The notes: generated by a model from the letters alone, not told the origin. A DNA stretch of 64,000 bases from an uncultured Lentisphaerota bacterium (GCA_903896925.1 CAITZM010000021.1:49855-113854), one strand, 5' to 3'; shown: positions 26,581 through 36,290, counted from the stretch's first letter. Made by a program: numbers and translations.

Positions 26581-28766
26581 GGCTCGCTGTCTCCCTTGGC
26601 GAGCAGATAGAGTTTGGTCGCGCCGGGGGCGCGAGGAAGTTGCACGCGGCCTTGGCTGGCGCGGACTTCGCCGCCGTCGAAAAGTTCTTCGAGTCGCGCG
26701 TCGGTGTTGTGCGGGAGCGTGAGCATCGGCGCGGCGTCGCCCTGCATGTGGATTCCGAACAGGCGGTTGTTGATGTACACCGGATCGCGGCCCTCGTAGT
26801 AGATGTGGACGCCGGCGGCGCGGGCGATTTCGCGATAGACGCCCGCGGGCAGATGCCCGACGGCGCAATAGACGGACGTGTGCTGCGCCAATTTCTTCGA
26901 GGCGAGCGCAGGCGCGCCGTCGGAAACATAGGTGCCGAGCACCTGCGCAGCCTTGTCGCGCACCTCGAACAGCGGCGTCAGCTTCTTGCTGAAACCGAAA
27001 CGCTCGTTGCCGGACTGCACCAGGCTGTCGTCGCCCTTGCGCGCGGCCACGGTGATGCCGGTGATCTCGGAAATGCCGTCGACGGAGAAACCGCCAGCGG
27101 AGAACCCGCCGGGCTGGATGTAGTTCGGCGCGTAGAGCCAGAGCAGCGTCCGTCCGCCGGCCTGGAGCTTGGCGCGGATGAACTCGCGCTGCGCGGGCGG
27201 CACCAGAAACGCGTTCAGGAAAATGCAGAGCTTGTATTGCGCGAGCGGCAGCCGCTCGTGGTCGAGGTCGGAGAAATTGTAGATGTCGTACGGGGCGCCG
27301 AGGCGCGCGAGTTCGTCGGGCGGCTGCACGAGCAGATCGTTGGCGAGCGGCGAGAACGCCTGCGCGTGATACATCGAGCCGACATCGCCGAAGACCGCGA
27401 TCTCGGCGACCGAGCGCATGGGCACATCCTTCAGGCGCTGCTGCACGCGCACCAGGTTCGCGACCTCCTTCATGAGCTCCGGATCGTAGTAGTAGCCACC
27501 GAAGAAATCGAACCACCAGAGCGCGGTGCGCTTCACCTGCGTCATCGCGAACTCGCGGCGCAACACCATGCGCGTCTGGAAGGCGTCCTTGAGCTTCGAA
27601 TCCGCGCCGGGGATGCGCCGTCCGTTCTCCACGGTCTGCGGCGCGATGAACGTCGTGTGGTCGCACTCGTGGAACGTCAGCTTGCCGTGCAGGGCGAGCG
27701 AGTCCACCGTCGTCAAAAAGCCGCTCGCACCCTCGAAGCTGCGCGGCGCTCCGTATTTCGCCGGCGCGAAAACCATGTCGAGATCCGGGCAGCGCCACAC
27801 GCGCTCGTAGGCGAGGTGGCCTTCCTCCAGCAACCGCTTGCCGTCGAGCTGCGTCAGGTAGCCGTAGAACAGTCCGAGCAGTTTCTTGTGCTGCAAAACC
27901 TCCTGCGTCTTCCGGCAGAAATAGAGAATCGTGTCGCCGATGATCTCGTGATGAAAATGCCAGTAGCGCAACGAGGCCGCATCCGCCACCGGATCGCGGA
28001 ACGCGCCGTGCGATGTACGGTGCAACTCTTCCAGCGGCGGCATCCTGGCCCCCGGATCGCCGGTGAACTCGCGGTAACATGCCGTCTTGAGGGGATGCTC
28101 ACGGATCGCCGCCTCCGGCCGGCCGCGGCCCTGCGAGTTCGTGTACCACTCGCACGAGGAGCCGCAGAACAGGGTGTAGGCGAACACGCGGTCGCCGTAC
28201 TTGGCCTCGCAGTAGCGCAGCAGGTCTTGCAGAAACTCCGCCGTCTCCGCGCGCCACGGCGCGTGGCCCGCCATCTCGACGAGATTCCAGTAGCAGTTCG
28301 ACCAGTCGGGATGCGCCTTGAGCGCCCACGCGGGCGAATCCAACTGGAGCATGACGTTGAGATAGGCGTCCGGCGCGTGCTTCAGAAACAGTTCCATCTG
28401 CCGGTCGAAGGCCGCGAAATCGTATTGCCGCGGCCCCTTCCAGATTTCGCCGAACTTCGAATAGGGCACGTCCAGCGTGCAGTTCAGCCCCGTGTGCAGC
28501 GGACTCATCAGCCGCAGGCCCGCGTCATAAAACTCGCGGATGTTCCGTTCCTCCGGCCGGAACGACCGGAACGCCAGCGGCTCGAAAAGCTTCCCGTTGA
28601 TCTCGATCTTCCGCATCCCGCCCTGCGCGACGAGGCGGGCCTGCAACGGCGCGACCTTGGCCGCTGCGCCTGCCCAGCCGCGTCCCACGGCCAGTGCGCC
28701 GGCCGCTATCGCGCCGGCTCGCATAAATTCACGCCGCGTGGGCAAACATGGGTTGGTCGTGTTCAT
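26577..28766 (-). CDS. Tat-exported TIM-barrel hydrolase, GH42-like
   Basis: The 729-residue protein has a twin-arginine signal ([19 protein letters not shown]) and a strong AGGAGG ribosome site before the ATG at 28766. It resembles beta-galactosidase-like GH42 proteins: a barrel with [44 protein letters not shown] (a candidate acid/base Glu near residue 210), and later [18 protein letters not shown] with [11 protein letters not shown], typical of the region leading to the trimerisation-like glutamine-amidotransferase fold ([19 protein letters not shown]). It sits 16 bp after the FAD oxidoreductase gene and overlaps the next gene by 4 bp. The substrate is probably a galactoside or related sugar, at low certainty. 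Confidence 0.78.
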   Translation of the reverse strand: MNTTNPCLPTRREFMRAGAIAAGALAVGRGWAGAAAKVAPLQARLVAQGGMRKIEINGKLFEPLAFRSFRPEERNIREFYDAGLRLMSPLHTGLNCTLDVPYSKFGEIWKGPRQYDFAAFDRQMELFLKHAPDAYLNVMLQLDSPAWALKAHPDWSNCYWNLVEMAGHAPWRAETAEFLQDLLRYCEAKYGDRVFAYTLFCGSSCEWYTNSQGRGRPEAAIREHPLKTACYREFTGDPGARMPPLEELHRTSHGAFRDPVADAASLRYWHFHHEIIGDTILYFCRKTQEVLQHKKLLGLFYGYLTQLDGKRLLEEGHLAYERVWRCPDLDMVFAPAKYGAPRSFEGASGFLTTVDSLALHGKLTFHECDHTTFIAPQTVENGRRIPGADSKLKDAFQTRMVLRREFAMTQVKRTALWWFDFFGGYYYDPELMKEVANLVRVQQRLKDVPMRSVAEIAVFGDVGSMYHAQAFSPLANDLLVQPPDELARLGAPYDIYNFSDLDHERLPLAQYKLCIFLNAFLVPPAQREFIRAKLQAGGRTLLWLYAPNYIQPGGFSAGGFSVDGISEITGITVAARKGDDSLVQSGNERFGFSKKLTPLFEVRDKAAQVLGTYVSDGAPALASKKLAQHTSVYCAVGHLPAGVYREIARAAGVHIYYEGRDPVYINNRLFGIHMQGDAAPMLTLPHNTDARLEELFDGGEVRASQGRVQLPRAPGATKLYLLAKGDSEP

Positions 28767-28782
28767 CAGTTCCTCCTGGTTT

Positions 28783-30231
28783 TCATGGCACGTTTTCAAG
28801 ATAGACGCCGTCTTGGCGGAGGGTGGCTTGCAGCTTGCCGATGTCGAATTTCGCCATGTCCACGCCGGCAGCCAGCGCGAGCGCGGCGCAGGTGCCGACG
28901 CCCTGCCCCATGACCATGCAGTGCGATTGGAGGCGCACCGAGGCGAGGGCTTCGTGCGTCGCAGAGATGCAGCGACCGACGACGGCCAGATTGGGGAGCT
29001 GCGCATTCAGGCAGATGCCGAGCGGAATGTGGTAGCTCTCGCCCACGGGCGGCATCGTCTCGGCCTTCTGCTCCACCCACGTGGTGTGGCCGGTGCCTTT
29101 CGGATCGTGGATGTCGATCATCCAGAAGCCATGCCCAAGGGCATCGGGTTGTTTGACGGCCTTGACGACCATCTGCGCGTCGAGCGTTTTGAGACCGCGG
29201 ATGCGCCGCGATTCCCTGACGCCAAGGGCGAAACCCAGCTGCTCGACCTCGGCTTCCTCGAAGCCCGGCATCTGCTCCCGCCAGAGGTTGACATACCGAT
29301 AGACTTGTTCGCGCCCCCGGGCGGTAAGCCGCGTCAGTTCCTCTTCGTCGAGCGGATTGCCGGCCACGGGACACATGTTGTAGGAGACCATCGGCGCGCG
29401 CGGACTGCGCAAGTAGGAGCGGGCGGCGGCCTCCAGAAACTGCGGGAACTTGCCTTCGTCGCGCAGCTTCTTCATGAGCGTGAAGACGCGCTCGGCGTCT
29501 TCCGGGTGAGCCTTGATGAGGTCGGGGTCGATGTCGCGCAGGCGGAACATCATCGTCATGCCCTGCACGCCACCATCGCTGGCGCGACCGAAAGCGAACG
29601 GCAGCCCCGCGTTGGCCGCCACATCGCCATCGCCCGTGGCATCGATGAAGATTTTACCACGCACCGCCTTGCGTCCGGTCTTCGTGTCCACGAGCACCGC
29701 GCGCATCTGACCCTCCTCGACGATGGACTCCACCGCGGTGAGGTTGCAGAAGATGCGCACGCCGGCGTCCTGCAGCATCCGATCGAAGATCATCCGCATA
29801 CCGGTCGAGTCGAACTCGTGCGTCTCCGGACGCCTGGGGAAGTCCGCCATCCTCCGCACAAACCGTCCGCCGCGCTCAATCGCCTCCTGCACGAAACCAA
29901 CGATCACCTGCTTCTTCCGGTCGCTCGTGTGCCAGATGTTGACCAGTGCGTTGGTGGCCATGCCGCCGAGGCTCGGCCAACGCTCCAGCAAAAGCACCTT
30001 CGCACCGTGCTTTGCCGCGCAATACGCCGCCGCGATGCCCGCCGTCCCGCCGCCACAGACCACCACATCGGCCTCGGCGAGCACGGGTACTTTGTGTTCC
30101 GGGATGATGACCATACCCGGTTGTTTGCCGATGGGTTGCGCCGTTTGAGCGGAGGCGTCTGGCAGCGCGGCGAGCGCACCGAAACTCCCCTTGGCGGCGG
30201 CGAGGATGAAGTTGCGTCGCGTGGTTTTCAT
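28783..30231 (-). CDS. FAD-dependent oxidoreductase, Tat-exported
   Basis: The 482-residue flavoprotein begins with a Tat signal (MKTTRRNFILAAAKGS). It then has the Rossmann dinucleotide motif ADVVVCGGGTAGIAAAYCAA with LLLERWPSLGGMAT, the mark of the PF12831 FAD-dependent oxidoreductase family. FIDATGDGDVAANAG is a second family motif that contacts the cofactor, and RCISATHEALASVRLQ near the end closes the FAD site. Members are common in PVC and Bacteroidetes glycan loci, but their substrates are mostly unknown. It lies between the Gfo/Idh/MocA and GH42-like genes (gaps 29 and 16 bp), so the two redox enzymes may modify the same sugar. Confidence 0.9.
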   Translation of the reverse strand: MKTTRRNFILAAAKGSFGALAALPDASAQTAQPIGKQPGMVIIPEHKVPVLAEADVVVCGGGTAGIAAAYCAAKHGAKVLLLERWPSLGGMATNALVNIWHTSDRKKQVIVGFVQEAIERGGRFVRRMADFPRRPETHEFDSTGMRMIFDRMLQDAGVRIFCNLTAVESIVEEGQMRAVLVDTKTGRKAVRGKIFIDATGDGDVAANAGLPFAFGRASDGGVQGMTMMFRLRDIDPDLIKAHPEDAERVFTLMKKLRDEGKFPQFLEAAARSYLRSPRAPMVSYNMCPVAGNPLDEEELTRLTARGREQVYRYVNLWREQMPGFEEAEVEQLGFALGVRESRRIRGLKTLDAQMVVKAVKQPDALGHGFWMIDIHDPKGTGHTTWVEQKAETMPPVGESYHIPLGICLNAQLPNLAVVGRCISATHEALASVRLQSHCMVMGQGVGTCAALALAAGVDMAKFDIGKLQATLRQDGVYLENVP

Positions 30232-30260
30232 AGGGATGGCTGCATGAAGGTCTCCGGGTT

Positions 30261-31595
30261 TCAAAGCAGTTGCGTCACGCCGGGCACGGCCACGGGCGGC
30301 ACGGGATAGGGGCCAAGTTTGAGGTCTGCCTGTGGCCAGAGGTCGAGCTGCGATTTGTTCAGGGCCCAATCCCACTGGACGATCTGGCCGGTATAGGCGC
30401 TCATGCGACCCATGATCGCCGCGAGCGTGCTCTCCGCCACCTGGTGGCCTTCGTTGAGCGGCTGGCCCGCGCGGATGCTGGCGATGAGATCGGCGTGTTC
30501 CTGCTCGTAGGCGCTGCGCTCGTCGCCGTTGAACTTCCACGGCTGCGCGCCCTCGATCCGTCCGGCAAACGCCTTGCCCTTGGTGCCGGTGATGGTCTCG
30601 GTGACGGTCTCGTAGCAGTTGTCGTTCTGGCGGCACATGCTCAAAACCGTCGCGCCGTTCGGATAGCGATAGCGCACGGCAAAGTGGTCCCAGATATTTC
30701 CGAACTCCGGCTCCGTCCGCCACTGCCGGCCGCCCATGCCCAGCGCATCGGTCGGGTGCGCCCCCAGGGCCCAGTTGAGGACGTCAATGTTGTGGACGTG
30801 CTGCTCCACGACGTGATCGCCGGAGAGCCAGGTGAAGAAGTACCAGTTGCGCAGCTGCCATTCGAGGTCGCTCCACTGCGGCTGGCGCGGCGCGAAGAAG
30901 CCCCACCGGCGCACGCAGCAGCCGACCCAATAGCACTCGCCGCCCTGCAGCGTGCCGATGTCGCCCTGCTGCACGCGCTTCATCATCTCGATGTAGCGCG
31001 CCTGATGGCGGCGCTGCGTGCCGGCCACGATGGCCAGCCCTTTTTCTTTGGCCAAAACCGCGGAGGCGATGATGGAACGCGCGCCTGCCGGGTCCACCGC
31101 CACGGGCTTTTCGATGAACGCATGCTTGCCGGCCGCCACCGCCGCCTTGAGGTGGAGCGGGCGGAAAGCCGGCGGCGTCGCCAGGATGACCAGGTCCACG
31201 CCGCTGGCGATGACCTTCTGGTAGGCATCGAAGCCGGTGAAGCACGTGTCCGGTGTCACCTTGATGGCGTCGGCACGGGTCCACGGCGTTGAACAGCTCC
31301 ACTCCTTTTTGCCGCTGGTGTCCTTGAGCGCCACGAGGGCCTTGTCTATTTTGTCCTGGAACACATCGCCGAGCGCGACGAGCTCCACGCCGGGCGAGGA
31401 GAGCACGCAGTTCATCGCCGCGCCGGTGCCGCGGTTGCCGCAACCGATCAACCCAACGCGGATGCGGTCGCTCCCGGCGGCCATGACCGGCTGGAGACCG
31501 GCCGTCAGCGAGCCGAGCGAGGCGGCCGCCGCCGCGGTGTGCTTGAGAAATATCCGCCGCGAAACTTCCCTCTGCGCTGAATGCTGCTTGTTCAT
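30261..31595 (-). CDS. Gfo/Idh/MocA family oxidoreductase, Tat-exported
   Basis: The 444-residue protein carries a Tat motif (SRRIFLKHTAAAAAS) and an NAD(P)-binding Rossmann start (RIRVGLIGCGNRGTGAAMN). AFIEKPVAVDPAGA follows, with the conserved EKP whose Lys takes part in catalysis, and a His in GDHVVEQHVHNIDVLNWALG. Related periplasmic proteins include alpha-N-acetylgalactosaminidase-type GH109 enzymes, which use NAD to hydrolyse glycosides, as well as sugar dehydrogenases. The ATG at 31595 is preferred over an upstream one because AAAGGA lies 6 bases before it. First enzyme after the small leader gene of the operon. Confidence 0.9.
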   Translation of the reverse strand: MNKQHSAQREVSRRIFLKHTAAAAASLGSLTAGLQPVMAAGSDRIRVGLIGCGNRGTGAAMNCVLSSPGVELVALGDVFQDKIDKALVALKDTSGKKEWSCSTPWTRADAIKVTPDTCFTGFDAYQKVIASGVDLVILATPPAFRPLHLKAAVAAGKHAFIEKPVAVDPAGARSIIASAVLAKEKGLAIVAGTQRRHQARYIEMMKRVQQGDIGTLQGGECYWVGCCVRRWGFFAPRQPQWSDLEWQLRNWYFFTWLSGDHVVEQHVHNIDVLNWALGAHPTDALGMGGRQWRTEPEFGNIWDHFAVRYRYPNGATVLSMCRQNDNCYETVTETITGTKGKAFAGRIEGAQPWKFNGDERSAYEQEHADLIASIRAGQPLNEGHQVAESTLAAIMGRMSAYTGQIVQWDWALNKSQLDLWPQADLKLGPYPVPPVAVPGVTQLL

Positions 31596-31650
31596 AGAAT
31601 CCTTTCCGGTCGGTTTTCCCGACACATGATAGCGATCTCCGCATCGTTCG

Positions 31651-32079
31651 TCACGGCACCTTGCCTCCGGTCATGATGACCTTGAACAGCGCGGCGATGG
31701 CGGTGTTGGTGGAGTTTGCGCCAAGCATTTCCAGCGGGAGGCCGGCGCTGCTCTTCAGTCGCAGATTCGGCCGGCGGGCAAGGCTGATTTTCCGGTTCAG
31801 CAGCCCGCCCAGCAGGGCCTTGCCGCCGGGCCCAATTTTCACCCGCGTATGCAGCGACTGCCGCGCCTCGCCGCCTAGGCTCTCCACCTGCGCGTCAAAG
31901 ACGCCCGGCGTCACCTGCTGCACCTGGATCGCGAGCTGCGCGTCGCGCTGCTCCCAGGTGCCATCGGCCGGCGCGCCTTCCAGCCGGATGACCACATCCA
32001 CCGCGAGCGACCCGGCGCCCGTAGCGCTGCTGACGGCTAACACGACACAACCGGCGATGCTGACGATCAATTTTTTCAT
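31651..32079 (-). CDS. Small secreted protein, unknown
   Basis: The 142-residue product has a signal peptide (MKKLIVSIAGCVVLAVSSATGAG) and a mature part of about 120 residues rich in beta-type sequence (LAVDVVIRLEGAPADG, AIQVQQVTPGVFDAQVE, ISLARRPNLRLKSSAGLPL). No family was recognised. Its start lies only 23 bp from the proximal palindrome of a pair, so this is the first gene of the 32.1-kb minus-strand unit and its expression should respond to whatever binds there. It is divergent from the LacI-family gene. Confidence 0.65.
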   Translation of the reverse strand: MKKLIVSIAGCVVLAVSSATGAGSLAVDVVIRLEGAPADGTWEQRDAQLAIQVQQVTPGVFDAQVESLGGEARQSLHTRVKIGPGGKALLGGLLNRKISLARRPNLRLKSSAGLPLEMLGANSTNTAIAALFKVIMTGGKVP

Positions 32080-32094
32080 GGGGCGCTTGTCCTT

Positions 32095-32142
32095 TTCCAA
32101 GCATTGGAAATGGAATATGGTGCATTTCCCCAAGCCTTGGAA
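32095..32142. promoter_or_regulatory. Paired palindrome in a divergent promoter region
   Basis: TTCCAAGCATTGGAA (32095-32109, centre 32102) and CCAAGCCTTGG (32130-32140, centre 32135) lie 33 bp apart, between the minus-strand operon start (32079) and the plus-strand LacI-family gene (32204). Reading toward the operon, a CATATT sequence between the two palindromes could be a -10 box. This placement suits autoregulation plus control of the operon. Confidence 0.6.
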
Positions 32143-32203
32143 AGCGGCGCGAGTAAATGGGCTTGCCCGGCCAGCGTCAACAGCTATGTTATGCACCCGT
32201 TGC

Positions 32204-33232
32204 ATGAAAACAGCGTCGCCCAGATGTACGATGCGGGAGCTCGCCCGGCAGGCGGGCGTTTCCCACGCCACGGTCTCCCGTGCGCTGCGGAATGACCCGC
32301 GTATTTCCGAGGCTGTCACCCGCCGCCTCCAGCGGCTCGCGCGCAAGCTCGGCTATCGCCGCGACCCGAAACTCGCCGCGTTCATGACGCACCTGAGGAA
32401 CAAGCCGCAGCAAGGCTTCCATGGCACGCTGGCGTGGATCACGGATTACAACCTCACCCTCCCGCAGGAGCAAGAGATCCACGGCTTTTATTGGGGCCAC
32501 GCCGAGCGCCGCGCCGCGGAGCTGGGCTATCGCCTGGAATGCTTCAGCGGCGTGCGCTCCGCCGACGCGCCGCGGCTGGGGCGCATCCTGCGCTCGCGCA
32601 GCATCCAAGGCGTGGCGCTGCGCAATATGGATGCGGTGGACTACGCCCGCTGGAACTGGGATTGGCGGCGACTGGCCTGCGTGCACAACGGCGCATTGCA
32701 AAGCGTGCCGCTGGTGGATGCCTCCGACGCCGACGACGTGGCGAACAACCTGCACCTGTTCGAGGTGCTCTCGAAAAAACAGTATCGCCGCATCGGCGTG
32801 CTGACGCTGCGCTCCATCGAGGCGGGCATCCAGTTTTCGCTCTGCGGCGCGCAGGCGCGGTTTGCGCTGGTGCATCCCGAACACCCGTGTTTCCCGCCGT
32901 GCCTGCTGGACGATCTGGGTGCGGCGGCACGACGCCAGGCGGCGGCGTGGCTCAAACGTCATGACGTGGAGTGCGTGGTGACCCAGGCGCCCGGCATGCG
33001 TGAATTCTTGGAGGAACTGGGACATCCTGTGCCGCGCCGCATCGGATGCGCTGCACAGGGGGTCGGACAGCACAGTGTCTACTCCGGCATTTATCAGCGC
33101 GACGACGAACTGGCCCGCAGCATGATCGAGAGCGTGGTCAATTCCCTCGCCCTGGGCCGCTTCGGCCTGCCCGCCATCCCGCGCCAGATCCTGATTCCCG
33201 GTACCTGGCACCAAGGCGAAACCACGCGCTAG
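32204..33232 (+). CDS. LacI-family transcriptional regulator
   Basis: The 342-residue protein has an N-terminal LacI helix-turn-helix (MRELARQAGVSHATVSRALR, then DPRISEAVTRRLQRLARKLGY) with the hinge-helix region right after. The remaining 280 residues form a divergent periplasmic-binding-protein-like sensor domain (GFYWGHAERRAAELGYRLECF, RRIGVLTLRSIEAGIQF, ELARSMIESVVNSLALG). In-frame ATGs at 32186, 32204 and 32231 are possible; 32204 leaves a short tail before the helix-turn-helix. It lies next to the palindrome pair at 32095-32142 and diverges from the glycan operon, so it is the best candidate for the protein that reads those palindromes. This is inference from position. Confidence 0.88.
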   Translation: MKTASPRCTMRELARQAGVSHATVSRALRNDPRISEAVTRRLQRLARKLGYRRDPKLAAFMTHLRNKPQQGFHGTLAWITDYNLTLPQEQEIHGFYWGHAERRAAELGYRLECFSGVRSADAPRLGRILRSRSIQGVALRNMDAVDYARWNWDWRRLACVHNGALQSVPLVDASDADDVANNLHLFEVLSKKQYRRIGVLTLRSIEAGIQFSLCGAQARFALVHPEHPCFPPCLLDDLGAAARRQAAAWLKRHDVECVVTQAPGMREFLEELGHPVPRRIGCAAQGVGQHSVYSGIYQRDDELARSMIESVVNSLALGRFGLPAIPRQILIPGTWHQGETTR

Positions 33233-34422
33233 TTTTCCAAAAGAGGGCCCGCGACAACGGCGTCTTTGTAGCGCCTGACCAGCAAACTGGCCACGTCATC
33301 GCGGGCCTGCGCGGAGGACTTGTCAGCCGAACGGCAATTGGTGAAGACAACGATAATGAAGTCGCGGGCTGGCGCCATCCACACCACGGTGTTGTGGCCG
33401 AAGATATCGCCGCCATGCGTGAGCGCCGGTCCGGGCTCCGCCCAACCGCGCTGGCACACCAAGATGCCGCGGCCATAGCCCTCTTCGCCCACATACGACC
33501 GCCGTAGTCTGCGTGCGGTGGCGGCGGTGAGGTAGCCGTCGTGCCCGGCGGCCACGTGCAGGTGGAGAAATTTGGCCCAATCCTGCAAGGTGCAGGCGAC
33601 GTATCCGCCGGGACCCACCGCAGCCTGCGAGTGAACGTGCTCGTTGGTGCCCACGGCCGGGCAGGGCAGCGGGACGGTCTTGCCGGGGGCGAGCACGTGG
33701 CCCACCGGCGCCTGCGGCGGAAGCACGTTGTCGTAGACGATGCCAAGGCTGGCGCTGGTCATCCGCAGAGGAATGAAAAGTTCCTCCTTCATCAGGGTCT
33801 CCCAGTCCTTCCCTGTGGCGAGTTCCAGCATGGCAGCCGCGACGGTATACCCCTGGTTGGCATACAGGAAACTGCCCGGCGGAACCTCGGGCGGGTCGGC
33901 CAGCACAGCCTCGCTGACCCAGCGACGGAGCTGGGGGAGCGAGCCCGTTTGCAGCAGAAACCGGGAGGCATGCCTGGCCGTAAAGGTGCCGTTCTGCTGG
34001 ACACCTGAGCGATGGGAGAGCAGCTGGTCGAGGGTCGCGTTGGTGAACGCGGGGTTGAAGGCCGGATGATGGGTGAAGAGTTCGCAGACGCGGGTGTCCC
34101 AGCCGATCAGTCCCCGGTCCACAAGCCGCCCGGCGAGGGTGGCGGTCATCCACTTGGTGCAGGATGCGATGTTGATGCGGTCGGTGACCAGGAGCGGCTC
34201 ACGCTGGCCCTGCCGGCGGAAACCGGCCGCGCCCTGCGCCAGGATGTGGCCCTGCTTGAGGACCAGCGCCGAGAGGCCCGGCATATGGCGATTCGTCCGG
34301 ATCGTTTCGAGATCGCGGCTGAGGTCAACCTGTCCCTGCGCATACGGGCCGCAGAGGACAAGGACAGCCACAACGACCGGGAGAACGGGCCGCAACCTCT
34401 GCAGGTGGTGAGTCGTTTTCAT
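33229..34422 (-). CDS. Beta-lactamase-fold serine hydrolase, exported
   Basis: The 397-residue protein has a signal peptide (VLPVVVAVLVLCGPYAQGQ) and the motifs of class C beta-lactamase/D-alanyl carboxypeptidase-like hydrolases: SCTK (S-x-x-K) after NIA, YANQGY (Y-x-N) and THGGDIFGHN (HGG). Family members are esterases, peptidases or transpeptidase-like enzymes; antibiotic resistance cannot be assumed. The ATG at 34422 has GGAG upstream and gives the signal peptide directly, so the longer frame was rejected. Its TAG stop and the TAG stop of the LacI-family gene share the same four bases, CTAG, at 33229-33232, so the two genes converge without any spacer. Confidence 0.87.
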   Translation of the reverse strand: MKTTHHLQRLRPVLPVVVAVLVLCGPYAQGQVDLSRDLETIRTNRHMPGLSALVLKQGHILAQGAAGFRRQGQREPLLVTDRINIASCTKWMTATLAGRLVDRGLIGWDTRVCELFTHHPAFNPAFTNATLDQLLSHRSGVQQNGTFTARHASRFLLQTGSLPQLRRWVSEAVLADPPEVPPGSFLYANQGYTVAAAMLELATGKDWETLMKEELFIPLRMTSASLGIVYDNVLPPQAPVGHVLAPGKTVPLPCPAVGTNEHVHSQAAVGPGGYVACTLQDWAKFLHLHVAAGHDGYLTAATARRLRRSYVGEEGYGRGILVCQRGWAEPGPALTHGGDIFGHNTVVWMAPARDFIIVVFTNCRSADKSSAQARDDVASLLVRRYKDAVVAGPLLEN

Positions 34423-34527
34423 TTCATCAGCTCCAGGCCCCGGGAGCACCATCGCACCCTGAGCGCCTGGCGTAGCCTGCCGGCCACACGACAGCCGGGA
34501 AAAGCCCACGGCAACTCCCCAGCACGG

Positions 34528-35883
34528 TCACAGGTTGTTGGGCTTGACCACGTAGAGTCCGCGCGTGATCGTCAGCGCATCCTCGAGGCCCATGCGCTTG
34601 AGCTCGTGGCCCGCGCCCCACGTGTCCGAGAAGAGCACCTCGTCGGTCTTCTTGTTCAGGCCGATGATCATCCGCATGTGGCCGCCCTTGGTCTGCGGCG
34701 TCACGAATTTTTCCGGCACGAGGCCGAGGTAGACACCCCAGATCAGCGGGATGCCGGTCTCGATGTTCTTGAGGATCTCGTTCTTGAAGCGGTTGACCTC
34801 GTCCTTGCGCTTGGTGCGGATGGCGTGCAGCAGCTCGCCATCCATGTCGCCGTAGAGCTTGTCCATGTCGATCACATGCCCGGTGCCGAGGACCAGCTTG
34901 GGCTTCTTGGCCGACTGGGCGGCGCGGTTGTAGTCGGCGATGAGCCGCATGAACTCGACCTGCTCCACCACGGCGACGCGCAGGGAGTTTTTGAGCGCGA
35001 TCTGCTTGAGCCCGTCGATCAGGCTGCTGGAGCTCGTGCCGCCCTTGCTCTTGGTGCCGGCCGCCTGCGCGGCCTGGTGCTCGTCGAAGTCGAGACCATA
35101 GTAGCGCATGATGCGCGCGGTGACGGCGGCCGCGCAGTAGCCCTTGTCGCCCTGGTCCACCATCGGCACGCTGGCGACATAGACATCGCCGCCCTCCTCG
35201 GTGCGGACGTGGGCCTTGAGCTCGGCGGCGGTCCGGCCGGCCTTGGGGCCGGCGGTCGCGACCACGCGCGCCGGCGCCGCGTTGCTGGCGGCGCCGGGCA
35301 GCAGCTTGAGCCGGATGAACTCCGCCCGATAGTCCACCTGCTTGCCTTTGACAATCTGCTGCTTGGTGACGCTCCACTCCAGTTCCAGACGCGTCGGCGG
35401 CTTCTGCCACGCCATGCGCAGGACCTTGGAGCGCATCGCGCCCGGCTGCTCCGGCAGCACCGTCGCCGCGCCGCCGGTCCAGTTCGAGAGCGCGGCCTGC
35501 GTCTTGGCCAGCAGGCTGCCGAAGGTGGCGGGCGTCAGATCGCCGGCGTCGCCGCGGTTGTAGAGCGAGAGGTCCACGCGGGTGATCAGGTTGCTCGCGA
35601 GTTGGATCTGCGCCTCCCAGACATCCTGATTGAGAAAGCCAAGCTTGACCCGCTCGCCGCCGCGCAACGCGGTCTTCTGGGCGTCGAGCCAGCTGAAGCC
35701 GCCGTCATTGAACGCACGGCCGATGTTCTCGAGCGGCGCCGACCAGAGATCCGTGCGCGCCAGCACGGCGTCGAGCCGGAAGACCTCGCCCGTCGCGACA
35801 CGCTTCGACGATGCCCCGGCCGGCAGCGCCGCCAGCAGCGCCATCGCTACACCCAACGTCCGCCCCATCAGCCTCATGTCCAT
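34528..35883 (-). CDS. C39-like papain-fold cysteine peptidase, secreted
   Basis: The 451-residue protein has a signal peptide (MGRTLGVAMALLAALPAGAS), an unassigned N-terminal domain of about 200 residues, and a C-terminal cysteine-peptidase domain: VDQGDKGYCAAAVTARIMRY (Gln of the oxyanion hole and catalytic Cys), TKGGHMRMIIGLN (catalytic His) and FSDTWG (Asp completing the triad). This is the C39-like/BtrH-N-like pattern used for secreted peptidases of unknown target. It is spaced 105 bp from the serine hydrolase and is probably a separate unit; 495 bp of repeat-rich DNA lies upstream. Confidence 0.83.
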   Translation of the reverse strand: MDMRLMGRTLGVAMALLAALPAGASSKRVATGEVFRLDAVLARTDLWSAPLENIGRAFNDGGFSWLDAQKTALRGGERVKLGFLNQDVWEAQIQLASNLITRVDLSLYNRGDAGDLTPATFGSLLAKTQAALSNWTGGAATVLPEQPGAMRSKVLRMAWQKPPTRLELEWSVTKQQIVKGKQVDYRAEFIRLKLLPGAASNAAPARVVATAGPKAGRTAAELKAHVRTEEGGDVYVASVPMVDQGDKGYCAAAVTARIMRYYGLDFDEHQAAQAAGTKSKGGTSSSSLIDGLKQIALKNSLRVAVVEQVEFMRLIADYNRAAQSAKKPKLVLGTGHVIDMDKLYGDMDGELLHAIRTKRKDEVNRFKNEILKNIETGIPLIWGVYLGLVPEKFVTPQTKGGHMRMIIGLNKKTDEVLFSDTWGAGHELKRMGLEDALTITRGLYVVKPNNL

Positions 35884-35998
35884 GTGTGGCTCCTAATGCG
35901 TGAACCGTGGCATCATATGCGGTCCCCGGCCGCCTGCCCAGTTTTTTGACCGCGCGCAAGGACGCGGCCTGACCAGCTGGAAGGGCGGCATACCCCTC

Positions 35999-36290
35999 TA
36001 TAAGGGCGACAAGAGTGTCGCCCCTCCGGCGGAGCGGCGGCAATAATGACATCAGGCGTTTCGTCCCTCCGGAGCGGCGGCACTCCTGCCGCCGATAAGC
36101 CACGGCACAGGCAACACCCCGTCGCACCGGCAATCGGCGATACATGTGTAGCCACTTCGAAAGGAGCAGCGGAATTTCTCTTTCAGAAAGGGCGACAGGA
36201 GTGTCGCCCCTCCGGCAGAGCATCGTCGGTTCTGTCGTCAAGGGATGGGTTGCCCCTCCGCCGGAGCGGCGGCACTCCTGCCGCCGAAGA
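35999..36290. repeat. REP-like hairpin cluster left of the transposase
   Basis: Hairpins GGGCGAC-(6)-GTCGCCC followed by CTCCGGCGGAG and then GGCGGCA-CTCC-TGCCGCC recur at 36004, 36062 (second half only), 36190 and 36253 (second half only). All copies are in the same orientation as those right of the transposase gene. The rest of the gap 35884-36378 holds no convincing gene. Confidence 0.8.

Noticed and set aside
26581..28080. N-terminal extension of the beta-helix gene at 24415 to 1221 residues
   Set aside because: The frame is open only because it runs antiphase through the GH42-like gene. The shared leader and the GTGA overlap fix the start at 26580.
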